A stretch of DNA of 64,000 bases from Paenibacillus sp. MSJ-34 (GCF_018918005.1 NZ_JAHLPR010000042.1:1-64000), one strand, 5' to 3'; shown: positions 16,848 through 26,634, counted from the first letter of the stretch. The notes: generated by a model not told the origin, from the sequence alone. Numbers and translations: made by a program.

Positions 16848-18161
16848 TTATATCGGCTTCCCGTCGCCGGAGTGCGGCGAATTGGCGGAAGCCGGGGCCG
16901 GCCGGTTTTTGACGAAGAACGTGATGCCAAAGGAGAGAACAAGCAAGCAGAACGGGATGACGCTAATTAAATATTTAAACGTCGCTTCCGGATTGGGGCC
17001 GGGATTCTCCCCGCTCACATAGCCGAAGATCATGCCGACAATCCAGAATGCCAATGCGGAGATTAGTCCGCTGGATCGGGTAATGAACCCGGACACGGCC
17101 GTATAGATCCCTTCCCTCCTCCGCCCGGTCGCTTCGGCGTCGCGGTCGATAATTTGCCCGCTCAGCACCGGCGGCGTGACGAGGAATCCCGCCAAGCCGA
17201 AACCGGCGATGACGCCGGCGATAATTCCTCCGCCGAGACCTTGGGCGAACCATAAAGGAATGACCGACAGGGCGTATACCGCCATGGACAATCTCCAGCT
17301 TCTCACCCCGCCCATCTTCTTGACGACGACATACCATACCGCCACCAGCGGGATAACCGAGACGAACACGGATGCAAGCAGAATCGATACTTGAGGCTCG
17401 GGAACTTTCAACACATATTTGGCGTAAAAAGGTATGATGGAACTAAGAAGGCCGTTAACGGTTTGTGCGAAAGAATTGGCGATATTGAAAATCCAAAATT
17501 CTTTGTTTTTCAGCGTTTCGCGGAACGCTTCTTTGAGCTTAAGCGGCGTCTCCTTGCGCGCCCGCTCGTCTTCCTTGACGGTCATGACGCATAGCGCCAT
17601 GAAAACCGCGAAAGCAAGCGCAAACAGCAGCGCCATATTCGTAAAACCGTACGCGTGGAAGATGATCGGCGTGACGGCCGATCCGATCAATAAAGCCACA
17701 ATTTGAAATCCTTGTTGAATGGCCGAAGCTTTGGCGCGCAGCCGGTCTCCCCGGAACAACTCGGGAAATAGGGCGCCATAGTTGACCCAAAGGATCGTGG
17801 ACGCAGTCTCGAACAGGATGAGCGCAACGAGAAACCAGAGGAACAGGTCGAAGCCTTGCCATCCTTCCGGCGCGGCAAACACCATCACAAACGTTAAAAC
17901 AAAAAACGGCATCGCGCCGACGATCCACGGCTTGCGTCTGCCCCACCGCGTTCTCGTACGGTCGGAGAAATAACCGAACAGCGGCTGGTCCACCGCATCC
18001 CAGATTAAATAGATCGTGCGGGCAAGCGTCGCCAATCCGACGCCGAGGCCAAGCTTTTCGACATAATAGTAACTGTAAAACGCACTGAACGCCTGTACCG
18101 GAATCATCATCGCGAGCATGCCCAGCGCAAAAGTAAAAGGGGAATTCGTAAGCCTTTTCAT
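16848..18161 (-). CDS. GPH-family glycoside:cation symporter (MFS)
   Basis: 437 aa from the chosen start, twelve membrane segments. Family features: IWDAVDQPLFGYFSDRTRTR after the second segment (the GPH D-P-xxG-xxSDRTxTRxGRRRP-like loop, here followed by WGRRKPWI). It imports glycosides, pentosides or hexuronides with a cation. The open frame extends 66 codons upstream, but the start at 18161 has AAGGGAAAAGA directly ahead and gives a normal N-terminus. A cre-like site lies upstream at 18214. The ribokinase gene upstream is separated by a terminator. Confidence 0.85.
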   Translation of the reverse strand: MKRLTNSPFTFALGMLAMMIPVQAFSAFYSYYYVEKLGLGVGLATLARTIYLIWDAVDQPLFGYFSDRTRTRWGRRKPWIVGAMPFFVLTFVMVFAAPEGWQGFDLFLWFLVALILFETASTILWVNYGALFPELFRGDRLRAKASAIQQGFQIVALLIGSAVTPIIFHAYGFTNMALLFALAFAVFMALCVMTVKEDERARKETPLKLKEAFRETLKNKEFWIFNIANSFAQTVNGLLSSIIPFYAKYVLKVPEPQVSILLASVFVSVIPLVAVWYVVVKKMGGVRSWRLSMAVYALSVIPLWFAQGLGGGIIAGVIAGFGLAGFLVTPPVLSGQIIDRDAEATGRRREGIYTAVSGFITRSSGLISALAFWIVGMIFGYVSGENPGPNPEATFKYLISVIPFCLLVLSFGITFFVKNRPAPASANSPHSGDGKPI

Positions 18162-18213
18162 TCTTTTCCCTTCTTCCGTTCCGATTTTTCGCTTTATGCC
18201 GATGCTTCTCGTG

Positions 18214-18228
18214 ATGTAAGCGCTTCTA
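18214..18228. promoter_or_regulatory. cre-like site upstream of the GPH symporter
   Basis: ATGTAAGCGCTTCTA matches the CcpA consensus WTGNAANCGNWNNCW with one mismatch, 53 bp before the start codon. This suggests carbon catabolite repression. Confidence 0.55.
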
Positions 18229-18302
18229 TAAAACACAATGCGTAATACACTTATTGTATGCTTGGAACGGTTCGTTGTAAAAGGTTTTATTTCGTTCCCC
18301 GT

Positions 18303-18350
18303 AAAAAAACCGTCCCCGGCAAACCTCGGTCTGCGTGGGGTACGGTTTTT
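18303..18350. terminator. Terminator of the ribokinase gene
   Basis: AAAAACCGT-CCCC pairs with GGGGT-ACGGTTTTT. The stem is flanked by A/T runs on both sides and lies 25 nt after the rbsK stop on the minus strand. Confidence 0.75.
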
Positions 18351-18374
18351 CCTTGTCAACGCCTTACGTCTGTG

Positions 18375-19274
18375 CTATTGCGCGTCCGTTAATTCCGCCA
18401 ACGCGGGAATCGCTTCCTGCGCTCCCATGCGGGTTACAGCGATGGAAGAGGCAAGCTGCGCGGTCGTCACGGCTTCGTCCATGCTTTTGCCCGCGACAAT
18501 CATGGCCGCGAGGGTGCCGGAGAATGTGTCGCCGGCCGCCGTCGTGTCGACGGGCTTCACCTTGCGAGCCGGTTTGTACACATTCTCGGTTCCGTTGTAA
18601 TACGCGACGCCCTTCTCGCCGAGCGTAATAAGCGGATAGCGTATCCCTTTGACGCGCAACCTGTCCAAGGCGGCAAACGCGTCATCCGCGCCGCGAATGT
18701 CCATATCGGCATACAGGCGGCACTCGATTTCGTTCGGCGTGAAATAATCCACTCCCCGCAAAATATCGTCGTCGATCGGAGCGGCCGGCGCCGGATTCAG
18801 GAAGACGGGCACTTTCCCTTTGAGCAGCCGCACCGTTTCGTATACCGTTTCCATAGGAATTTCCAATTGCAGCATGACCGCGTCCGCGGCAAGCAGCTCC
18901 CGTTTGAAGCTCAGCACATAATCGGGCGTTACACGGCTATTGGCGCCGCCGTCGAGAATAATGGAATTATTCCCTCGATACACGGTAATGGCGGCCACGC
19001 CGGTCGTTACGTTTGGCTCCCGCGCGATATAATCGGTGCGGACGCCATAGCCTGCGAGCCGGTCGAGCAGGGATTGCCCGAATATATCGTCCCCGACTTT
19101 GCCCATCAGCCAAGTCTGCGCCCCCATTTTGGCGCAAGCGACCGCCTGATTGGCGCCTTTCCCTCCGGGCGACAGGAAAAATCCTTCCCCTTGAATCGTT
19201 TCCCCGATTTCGGGAATGCGGCCGGTCCGCGTCACCATATCCATATTCGCGCTTCCGATAACAATGACGTTCAT
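18375..19274 (-). CDS. rbsK: Ribokinase (PfkB family)
   Basis: 299 aa sugar kinase that phosphorylates ribose at O5 or a related sugar. PfkB signature 1 is SPGGKGANQAVACAKMG near residue 40; signature 2 with the catalytic Asp is DTTAAGDTFSGTLA near residue 250. The ATG at 19274 is preferred over 19289 because GTGAGG lies directly ahead. It is monocistronic, with a terminator after it. No ribose transporter or RbsD is nearby; the adjacent GPH symporter could supply the sugar, or the kinase could serve other sugars. Confidence 0.88.
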   Translation of the reverse strand: MNVIVIGSANMDMVTRTGRIPEIGETIQGEGFFLSPGGKGANQAVACAKMGAQTWLMGKVGDDIFGQSLLDRLAGYGVRTDYIAREPNVTTGVAAITVYRGNNSIILDGGANSRVTPDYVLSFKRELLAADAVMLQLEIPMETVYETVRLLKGKVPVFLNPAPAAPIDDDILRGVDYFTPNEIECRLYADMDIRGADDAFAALDRLRVKGIRYPLITLGEKGVAYYNGTENVYKPARKVKPVDTTAAGDTFSGTLAAMIVAGKSMDEAVTTAQLASSIAVTRMGAQEAIPALAELTDAQ

Positions 19275-19529
19275 AGATTCCTCACCCATATTTTCATATC
19301 GCTAAAAGTTCAAAATCAAAGTATACTGCACCTGCTTCAGGGCTGTCAATTAACGGTTGCGGAACGGGCATTGCCCGCGATTGCTTTCCCGTCTTGCCGA
19401 GCCCGGACGCAACAGCGGATATCGGAGGAGAGCGATTCCCCGCCACTCTTTGCGAAATTCGGAGCACTCATAAGGCACATTCGTTCGATATTTTATAGTG
19501 AAAGTCGCTTGCCCCCTAATGTGGTTACA

Positions 19530-19556
19530 AAAAAGCGGCATTGCCGCCGCTTCTTT
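19530..19556 (-). terminator. Minus-strand terminator downstream of element A2
   Basis: AAGCGGC (19533-19539) pairs with GCCGCTT (19546-19552), followed on the minus strand by TTTTTTG. The nearest upstream minus-strand gene is the aminopeptidase (stop at 19903), so A2 would lie in its 3' UTR. The region 19290-19529 holds no gene I can support. Confidence 0.7.
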
Positions 19557-19586
19557 ACGGAATGTAATGGGACCTGGGCCCACCTT

Positions 19587-19774
19587 ATGTTGCAGAAAAT
19601 ACAACATAGCGGGCAAGAAATGCCGCCACCCTAGCGAATTGTTGTACAGAATACAACATATTCGCTAGAAATGAGCCGAAATCGCCGGATTGTCCCCGAA
19701 AATGTTGCACAAAGTACAACATAAGCAAGCAGACGGCGATAACGGGGCCTTCTATGTTGTACAACGTACAACAT
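19587..19774. repeat. Four-unit phased palindrome element A2
   Basis: 21-bp units ATGTTGYA-N5-TACAACAT start at 19587, 19639, 19702 and 19754 (spacings 52, 63, 52), exactly as in A1 and A3. Three of the four have near-perfect arms. Unit 2 is flanked by an extra inverted repeat, CTAGCGAAT and ATTCGCTAG. The central 42-bp spacer resembles the A1/A3 spacers when reversed, so this copy is probably in the opposite orientation. Confidence 0.87.
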
Positions 19775-19902
19775 AGGCCTCGACCCGCGCGCGCATCGCC
19801 AGGCGCTGCATGACTGATGCTGCATGACAGGCGCTGCACGACAGCCGCCCGGCCATCTGACGCAGCATGAGAGCGCCGGGCCGCAGATAACGCCTCCTTG
19901 CG

Positions 19903-21135
19903 TTAAATCGCCCAGCCGCCTTGGCGGAATACGGGCTCGACGGAGCCGTCGCGATGGATGCCGTCGATGTCCATCACCGCGGAGCCGATCATAAAATCGA
20001 CATGCGCGATGCTGCTGTTGACGCCGCTTTGTTCCAATGCCTCGGGCGACATCGTCTCGCCGCCTTCCACGTTGAAGGCGTAACCGCTGCCGATCGCCAA
20101 ATGGTTGGACGCATTCTCGTCAAACAACGTATTGTAGAACAGAATGTCCGACTGGGAGATCGGCGATTCATGCGGCACAAGCGCCACTTCGCCCAAATAG
20201 TGCGATCCCTCGTCCGTATCTACGAGCTGCTGCAATATTTCCCCGCCTTCTTCCGCCTCCACCTTCACGATCCGGCCGTTCTCGAACGTCAACTTGAAGT
20301 TGTTGATGACATTGCCGCCGTAGTTCAACGGCTTCGTGCTCGACACATAGCCATTGACGCCTTGCTTCAGAGGTACGGTAAACACTTCCTCGGTCGGCAT
20401 ATTGGCCATGAAGGGAACGCCCCGCTCGTCCTTGCTGCCTGCGCCCACCCATACATGCTTCTCCGGCAGCTCGATCGTCAGATCGGTGCCCGGCGCCGTA
20501 TAGCGCAGCTTATGGAAATGCTTGGCGTTCAAGATATCCACTTTGCGGCGCAGCGTCTCGTCATGTTCCTGCCACGCTTGAACCGGATCGGGAACGTTCA
20601 GCCGCACCGCTTCGAATATCGCCGCCCACAACCGGTCGACCGCTTCCTCCGGGCTCGCTTGCGGAAATACTTTCGCCGCCCAATCCTGCGTTGCGGCCGC
20701 GACGACCGTCCAACTCATTTTATTCGCTTGCACATAGCGCCGGAACGGATCGAGCGCTTTGCCGGACGCTTGCATCGCATTGCCGATGCGCTTCGGATCG
20801 ATCCCTTTGAGCAGATCGGGATTCGGCGACTTGATCGAGATGAAAGCCGCTCCTTGCTCCGCCAGCGTAATCTTCTTCGCGGCTTCCCACTCCGGATACC
20901 GGGTGAATGCGTCATCCGGCGCTTTCTCATATTTCAATCGCGAGAGCGCCTCGTCGACCCAATCCACGAACACTTCGCTCGCGCCCGCGTCGTACGCCTT
21001 GCTTGCCACGAGCCGGATAAGCGGGGCCGATTCGATCATCCCGGTAATCAACACTTGCTGTCCTTGCTGCACGTTCACGCCGACCTTAACGATGAGTTCG
21101 GCATATTTCTCCAACTGTTGTTCCAATGCTTCCAC
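19903..21135 (-). CDS. M29-family aminopeptidase (PepS/AmpS type)
   Basis: 410 aa, the usual length for thermophilic-type M29 metallo-aminopeptidases, which release N-terminal residues using two metal ions. The conserved region runs MPTEEVFTVP, EEGGEILQQLVDTDEG, GEVALVPHESPIS, FDENASNHLAIGSGY and HVDFMIGS, containing the conserved Glu, His and Asp ligands. No signal peptide, so cytosolic peptide turnover. Starts with GTG after AGGAGG. Monocistronic; repeat element A2 follows its stop. Confidence 0.9.
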   Translation of the reverse strand: MEALEQQLEKYAELIVKVGVNVQQGQQVLITGMIESAPLIRLVASKAYDAGASEVFVDWVDEALSRLKYEKAPDDAFTRYPEWEAAKKITLAEQGAAFISIKSPNPDLLKGIDPKRIGNAMQASGKALDPFRRYVQANKMSWTVVAAATQDWAAKVFPQASPEEAVDRLWAAIFEAVRLNVPDPVQAWQEHDETLRRKVDILNAKHFHKLRYTAPGTDLTIELPEKHVWVGAGSKDERGVPFMANMPTEEVFTVPLKQGVNGYVSSTKPLNYGGNVINNFKLTFENGRIVKVEAEEGGEILQQLVDTDEGSHYLGEVALVPHESPISQSDILFYNTLFDENASNHLAIGSGYAFNVEGGETMSPEALEQSGVNSSIAHVDFMIGSAVMDIDGIHRDGSVEPVFRQGGWAI

Positions 21136-21275
21136 TATCGTTCCTCCTGAACATGTAACGAAGCGCGGCTTCCGGTCATGCGGCCCGTAACAACCGCGGC
21201 GGAATCAAGCGCTTCGCCTTCTTATTTGATGTTTTTTCTATTGTAACCTATTTCGCCCTGCATAGAAAATGCCCG

Positions 21276-22889
21276 CTACAAACAAACGCTTTGGCTTACC
21301 GCTTCGCTCCCGATATCCGCGATGCCGAAACGTATCGTAAACGTCGTTCCCTTGTCGCTGCTCTGCACCTCCAGCTTGGCTTGGTGCCTTGCCACGATGC
21401 TGTAGCACACGGCCAACCCTAAACCGGTCCCTCCTTCCTTCGTCGTGAAAAACGGCCTTCCCAGTTTCTCCAGCACTTCTTCGCTCATGCCGCAGCCTTG
21501 ATCGGCGACCTTCAACACCGCCTCCCCGTTCTCGACATAAGTGGCGATCGTCAGCGTCCCCCCGGGTGACATCGCTTCCAAACCGTTGATCGACAAGTTC
21601 AATATCAATTGGCGTATTTCATTCTCATCCAGCAGCAAGTCTCCGCACGAATCGCAGCGAAGGAACACATGCTTGCCCGACATCATCGCTTCCGCCTGAA
21701 TGAGCGGATACAGCGATTCGACAATGCGATGCAGCTGCCGCGGCGCGGGATCCGTCTTCTTGTTTTTGGCCAATGATAAAAACTCGGTAATAATCCCGTT
21801 CGCCCGATCCAGTTCCCCCAGCATAATGCCCAAGTACTGTTTATCCATTCTGCCTTCCACAGCTTGGGACAATTGCAGAAACCCGCGGATCGTCGTCATC
21901 GGATTCCGAATCTCATGCGCGATTCCCGCCGCCATTTCGCCGATCAGGTTCAGTTCCGCCAATCTCGTCATCTCGTTCTCGTATAGCACATTTTCCGTAA
22001 TATCGATCATGACCAACAGCAAGCATATTTCGTCGTCGATCTCGATAATTTCCGTCGATAAAAGCCCGTTGCGCGTTTCCTGCGATTTCGTGACATATTT
22101 GACCCTAACATTCCGCAACGGCCGCTCCCAACGCAGGGTTGCTTCCAGCGGCTCCGGGGCGAACTGCAATTGATGCACCGAGCCTTTCATCGCTTCGTCC
22201 CCATAACCCGTATATTTCTTCCAACTATCATTCGCGTCGATATATGTAAAATCCGACATTTTGCAAATCGACGTCAAGCAAGGGCTGGAAAGGAACATCT
22301 TTTGAAAACGCTGCTGCGATTTTTGCAATTTATCGTTCGCCTCAAGCAGCTCGCGCGTCCGTTCGTTAACCATCCACTCCAGTCTTTCGTTTTGATTTTT
22401 CAGCATCGCTTCCGCCGCGGCCAGCTTATGATTTGTCTCCTCCAATTCTAAAGCGCGTTTCTGCAGCATTTTCCGTTGGCTGTTGATTTTGTTATGGTAT
22501 CGGTGAAGCTTAACGAACGCCTCAACCTTATATTTCAGCAATTCCGAATCGATCGGCTTGAACAGATAGTCGATCGAGCCCACGTAATATCCTTTCAAGA
22601 CGTGATCCAGCGAAGTGCTGATCGCCGTCAAGAAAATAACGGGAACTTCCCGGCTGCGCTCCCTCTGCTTAATGAGTTCCACCGTTTCGAATCCGTTTAA
22701 TCCAGGCATTTGAACGTCCATCAAAATGACGGCGAGATCGGAGATGTCTTCCGAGAGCAAATACCGGAGCGCGTCCTCCCCGGAGCGCTTCGTAATCACT
22801 TCGCGCTCCGGAGACGCTAGTATGCCCTCCAGCGCCAATAAATTTTCCGCACGGTCGTCAACCGCCAAAATTTTCACTTTACGATTCAT
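21276..22889 (-). CDS. Receiver-PAS-histidine kinase hybrid
   Basis: 537 aa signalling protein. N-terminal receiver (residues 1-125) with the phosphoacceptor Asp in VILMDVQMPGLNG; a coiled coil (about 130-210); a PAS-like segment (about 215-320); HisKA with the His in AAGIAHEIRNPMTTIRGF; HATPase with LNLSINGLEAM, DQGCGMS and GGTGLGLAV. The start at 22889 has GGAGGG 7 nt ahead. No membrane segment, so cytosolic. It is last in an apparent operon after CheR and the large hybrid kinase, suggesting a phosphorelay or branched output. Confidence 0.9.
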   Translation of the reverse strand: MNRKVKILAVDDRAENLLALEGILASPEREVITKRSGEDALRYLLSEDISDLAVILMDVQMPGLNGFETVELIKQRERSREVPVIFLTAISTSLDHVLKGYYVGSIDYLFKPIDSELLKYKVEAFVKLHRYHNKINSQRKMLQKRALELEETNHKLAAAEAMLKNQNERLEWMVNERTRELLEANDKLQKSQQRFQKMFLSSPCLTSICKMSDFTYIDANDSWKKYTGYGDEAMKGSVHQLQFAPEPLEATLRWERPLRNVRVKYVTKSQETRNGLLSTEIIEIDDEICLLLVMIDITENVLYENEMTRLAELNLIGEMAAGIAHEIRNPMTTIRGFLQLSQAVEGRMDKQYLGIMLGELDRANGIITEFLSLAKNKKTDPAPRQLHRIVESLYPLIQAEAMMSGKHVFLRCDSCGDLLLDENEIRQLILNLSINGLEAMSPGGTLTIATYVENGEAVLKVADQGCGMSEEVLEKLGRPFFTTKEGGTGLGLAVCYSIVARHQAKLEVQSSDKGTTFTIRFGIADIGSEAVSQSVCL

Positions 22890-22910
22890 GTTCAATCCCT
22901 CCATCCGGCG

Positions 22911-23750
22911 TTACATTTTTCGATAAATTTTCTCCTGCGGGTCGATCACTTCGAAGGCTTCGCGCTGCAAGTTGCGATGAATGCCTTCCTTGCGTCCCAG
23001 TCCGAGGAAGCCGGAAGCGACAAGACTGTCTTTAAACAGCTGAATAACTCTTTGATGCATAATTTCATTAAAATAGATCAACACATTCCGGCATATAATG
23101 ATGTGAAATTCGTTAAACGAATGGTCTGTCGCCAAATTATGTTGCGAGAATACGATATTTTCGGATAAAAAAGGGTGAAACGCCACCTGATTTCCCTTCA
23201 CCTTATAATATTCGGAAAACGCCTCCTCTCCCCCGGATTGCAAATAGTTTTTCGTGTACAACTGCATCTTCTGCAGCGGAAACGAGCCGCTTTCCGCCTG
23301 TTCCAGCACTCTATGATTCATATCCGTTCCATAAATGGTGCACCGGTCGTAAAGCCCTTCCTCGTACAGCAAAATCGCCATCGAGTACACTTCTTCCCCT
23401 GTTGAGCAGCCGGCATGCCATATGCGTATCGCCGGCAAGTTTTGCAGCAACGGGACCACCTTCCGGCGTATCGCCAAGAAGAAGGAAGGATCGCGGAACA
23501 TCTCCGTTACATTGATGGAAAAATCGGAAAACAATCGCTCCATCGTCCCCGGATCATGCAAAACCGCCTCTTGCAAGGCGGAGATGCTTCGCAGCCTCTC
23601 CGCCCTAATTCTATGCCAAATTCGGCGGCGAATCGAGGAATACGAATAATTGCGAAAATCATGTCCGTAATGGCGATAAATTCCTTCAAGCAGCAAACAG
23701 ATTTCGATTTCCTCCAATAAACCTTTCTCTTCTTCGTATTGATGCAGCAT
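22911..23750 (-). CDS. CheR-type protein methyltransferase
   Basis: 279 aa SAM-dependent methyltransferase of the CheR family, which methylates glutamates of chemoreceptors or related signalling proteins. CheR N-terminal helical part with IRRRIWHRIRAER; SAM motif I IRIWHAGCSTGEEVYSMA; IYGTDMNHRVLEQA; and the HIIICRNVLIYF motif. It lies 13 nt after the large hybrid kinase gene and 21 nt before the receiver-kinase gene. No CheB partner, chemoreceptor or CheA is in the window. The 4HB/HAMP kinase next door is a candidate substrate (inference). Confidence 0.9.
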   Translation of the reverse strand: MLHQYEEEKGLLEEIEICLLLEGIYRHYGHDFRNYSYSSIRRRIWHRIRAERLRSISALQEAVLHDPGTMERLFSDFSINVTEMFRDPSFFLAIRRKVVPLLQNLPAIRIWHAGCSTGEEVYSMAILLYEEGLYDRCTIYGTDMNHRVLEQAESGSFPLQKMQLYTKNYLQSGGEEAFSEYYKVKGNQVAFHPFLSENIVFSQHNLATDHSFNEFHIIICRNVLIYFNEIMHQRVIQLFKDSLVASGFLGLGRKEGIHRNLQREAFEVIDPQEKIYRKM

Positions 23751-23763
23751 CTGATGTCAACTC

Positions 23764-26487
23764 CTAACGATGAAGCCAGACTCTTAGCAAGGATAGCAGC
23801 TGCTCGTATTGAACCGGCTTGCTGATATAATCGTTGGCCCCCGCTTCTATGCATTTTTCCCGATCGTTCTTCATCGCTTTGGCCGTCAAGGCGATAATCG
23901 GCAAATCGCGGTACGGGGCGTCGGATCCGCGAATCGCCTTCATGGCCTCGTACCCGTCCATCTTCGGCATCATAATATCCATCAGGACCAGGTCGATCTC
24001 GGGATAACGTTCCAACTGCTCCAGCCCTTCTTGCCCGTTCTCCGCGAAGAGAACCCGCACGCCCAAATTTTCCAAGGCGCCGGTTAATGCGAATATGTTC
24101 CGCATATCGTCATCCACCACGAGAACGGTTCGTCCTTGAAGCTCTTCCGCATACTCGTAAGCATCTTCTTCCATCCGCGGAAACCAGTCTGTCGACACCG
24201 CGCTTTCCGCATACGCTTGTTCCGGAAATTGCGCGCCGCCGATCGTCTTGATCGGCATAATCAGGGTGAACGTGCTTCCTTGTCCTTCCTCGCTGTCCAA
24301 ATCGATTCTTCCCCCCAGCAGATTGGCAATCTCCTTGCAAATGGACAGCCCTAATCCGGTGCCCCCGTATTTGCGGCTCGTCGTACCGTCCGCCTGGCGG
24401 AACGCTTCGAATACCATTTCCTGCTGCTCTTTGGCTATGCCGATGCCCGTATCGGACACCGAAACCGCCAAATGGCTTCCGGATCTCTCCGGTTCGGCGT
24501 CCTGCGGCGCGCTTTCCGGTGGGGCAAGCCGGAAGGAGAGAACGACGCTCCCCGCTTCCGTAAATTTGAAGGCGTTGGCGAGCAAATTCGTAACGATTTG
24601 CTGCAGCTTTTGCCTGTCCGTGTATATGGACAGAGAACCGGTATTGTCATGCAGTTCGACTCGAAACTCCAGCCCTTTTTGCATCGCGGCAGGCATAAAC
24701 TGGCTGCGCGCGATATCGCCGATTTCCTGCAACGAGACAATTTCCGGAACGAGCTCCATTTTGCCCGATTCGATCTTCGACAGGTCTAGAATTTCGCTGA
24801 TTAAATTCAGCAAATCGGTACCCGAAGCGTGAATGGTCCGCAAATATTCCAACTGCTTCGGAAACAGATTCCCTTCCTTATTGTCCTTCAACAATTGCGT
24901 CAGCAGCAGCAAACTGTTTAACGGCGTCCTCAGTTCATGGGAGACATTCGCCAGAAATTCGGACTTATAGCGGGACCCGAGCAGAACTTGCCGATTCTTC
25001 TCCTCCAATTCATGCTTGATCCCTTCCAATTCTTTGTTCTTGCGGTCGGTATCCTTATACTGTTCCTCCAACTGCTCGTTCAACGTCCTCAACTCTTCCT
25101 GCTGCAGCTGCAACTCTTCCGATTGCGCCTGCAGCTCTTCCGTAAACGTTTGCGATTCGCCCAGCAATTTTTGAATTTGCATATAGGAGAAAGCGCCGTT
25201 CATTGCCATGCCCAAAACCATCATCACTTCTTCGAGCGCTCTCAATTTCGCCTCGTCAAACGGTCGGAACGAAGCCATCTCCAAAACGCCGACCGCCTTG
25301 TCCTCGAACGGAATCGGGAGGAGAATCACATGGGAAGGCGCGGCCGTTCCGAGACCGGAGCGGATCGGAATGAAGTGCTGCGGCACCTCGTTCAATACAA
25401 TCGGTTTGTTCTCCTTGGCGCATTGGCCGACAAGACTTTGCCCCGGGGCGAATTGCTTCTCTCCCGGAGGATCCCCGTCCACCGCATAGGACGCCGCCTT
25501 CCACAGCTTCTTCGGTCCGTCCAGCGGGCCTTCGTGCACATATACTACGCCGTATCCGGCATCCATCATCGCGGCAACCTTGTTGACGAACAGTTCCGCC
25601 AGTCTCTGCACATCCTGCACGCCTTGAAACAGAGCGGAGAATTCCCCTACCATGGATTGATGCCAATGCTGCTCTTCCAGCGTCTTCTGATATTGCCTCA
25701 CATTCGCCGTATGCAGTTCCAAAGAGCTGGCCATTTGATTAAATGCGGCGGCGATGCTGCCGATTTCATCGTCGGAGGTCACTTCAATCCGCGGCAAACG
25801 GCTTGTATCGTTGAACGATACCAGATTCATTCCGGTACTGATCTTCCTTAAGCTCTTCGTTACGCTCCGCAGCACCCAGCCCGCAATCAATACGGCAACG
25901 AGGAAAATAAAGACGATCAACCCGATGAATGCGTTCCGCAACAGTTCATATTCCTTGTGCGAGGAAGCGAGCACGTCTCCCATATCCCTTTCGTACATTC
26001 CGTTAAATCCTCGAATGACATCGAACAGCTCCGCTCTTTTCGTTTCCGTTTCCATATAGAATAAGTCCAACGCGGCCTCGCGTTTCCCTTTTTCCATCAA
26101 ATCAACAAGCTTGTCCAAACTTTTAAGATAGTCGGTATAAAGCGTATCGAATCGGGCTTGGAAATCGGTTCGTTCTTGCGAAGGTTTCAAAGTCTGCAGC
26201 GCGCTCCAATCTTCCGAGATTTTCTCCCGGCTGCTCGCGATCGCTTGCAAATGTTCTTTATATCTTTCTTCGTCCTGCTCCAATAATAAAGCGTTCATGA
26301 CGCGACCGATGTTGTTGATTTCACCGCGGATCGAAGTCGCTCGTTTCACGCCCGCATAATTCTCGGTGACAATTTGCTGTATGCCGGATTGAAGCCGCTC
26401 CAACCCTTGAAGTCCTATGTAAGACATGACGAGAATAAGCGCCAGCACGGCTCCGTATCCTACATAGAGCTTCGTTTTGAATTTCAT
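23764..26487 (-). CDS. Membrane hybrid histidine kinase (4HB-HAMP-GAF-HK-REC)
   Basis: 907 aa. First membrane segment at about residues 7-25, a four-helix-bundle sensor outside, a second segment (LIVFIFLVAVLIAGWVL) near 185-208, HAMP, GAF (about 290-440), a long coiled coil rich in EEL/QSEELQLQ, HisKA with FLANVSHELRTPLNS, HATPase with DTGIGIAKEQQ and GGTGLGLSICKE, and a C-terminal receiver with LVLMDIMMPKMDG. The start at 26487 has GGAGGG 7 nt ahead. This layout matches stress or sporulation phosphorelay kinases. It is first in the kinase-CheR-kinase operon; the signal is unknown. Confidence 0.92.
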   Translation of the reverse strand: MKFKTKLYVGYGAVLALILVMSYIGLQGLERLQSGIQQIVTENYAGVKRATSIRGEINNIGRVMNALLLEQDEERYKEHLQAIASSREKISEDWSALQTLKPSQERTDFQARFDTLYTDYLKSLDKLVDLMEKGKREAALDLFYMETETKRAELFDVIRGFNGMYERDMGDVLASSHKEYELLRNAFIGLIVFIFLVAVLIAGWVLRSVTKSLRKISTGMNLVSFNDTSRLPRIEVTSDDEIGSIAAAFNQMASSLELHTANVRQYQKTLEEQHWHQSMVGEFSALFQGVQDVQRLAELFVNKVAAMMDAGYGVVYVHEGPLDGPKKLWKAASYAVDGDPPGEKQFAPGQSLVGQCAKENKPIVLNEVPQHFIPIRSGLGTAAPSHVILLPIPFEDKAVGVLEMASFRPFDEAKLRALEEVMMVLGMAMNGAFSYMQIQKLLGESQTFTEELQAQSEELQLQQEELRTLNEQLEEQYKDTDRKNKELEGIKHELEEKNRQVLLGSRYKSEFLANVSHELRTPLNSLLLLTQLLKDNKEGNLFPKQLEYLRTIHASGTDLLNLISEILDLSKIESGKMELVPEIVSLQEIGDIARSQFMPAAMQKGLEFRVELHDNTGSLSIYTDRQKLQQIVTNLLANAFKFTEAGSVVLSFRLAPPESAPQDAEPERSGSHLAVSVSDTGIGIAKEQQEMVFEAFRQADGTTSRKYGGTGLGLSICKEIANLLGGRIDLDSEEGQGSTFTLIMPIKTIGGAQFPEQAYAESAVSTDWFPRMEEDAYEYAEELQGRTVLVVDDDMRNIFALTGALENLGVRVLFAENGQEGLEQLERYPEIDLVLMDIMMPKMDGYEAMKAIRGSDAPYRDLPIIALTAKAMKNDREKCIEAGANDYISKPVQYEQLLSLLRVWLHR

Positions 26488-26634
26488 ACGATTACCCTCC
26501 AAACTTCACATGATTATCTGCCGGTCACCGGATCGAAGGCGTGCCTGTGGGCTGGTTTCCAAATTAGTTTTCGACAAACGCCCAGCATTTCCCTGCAATT
26601 TGAGGCAACAAAACGCTCTCGTCGCAAATGGAAC

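Noticed and set aside
16848-18359. Longer N-terminus for the GPH symporter (start at 18359)
   Set aside because: The extra 66 codons cover the promoter region and cre-like site; the ATG at 18161 has a proper ribosome-binding site.
19921-21150. Plus-strand 409-codon open frame
   Set aside because: Complementary to the M29 aminopeptidase; a codon-bias shadow of a GC-rich gene.
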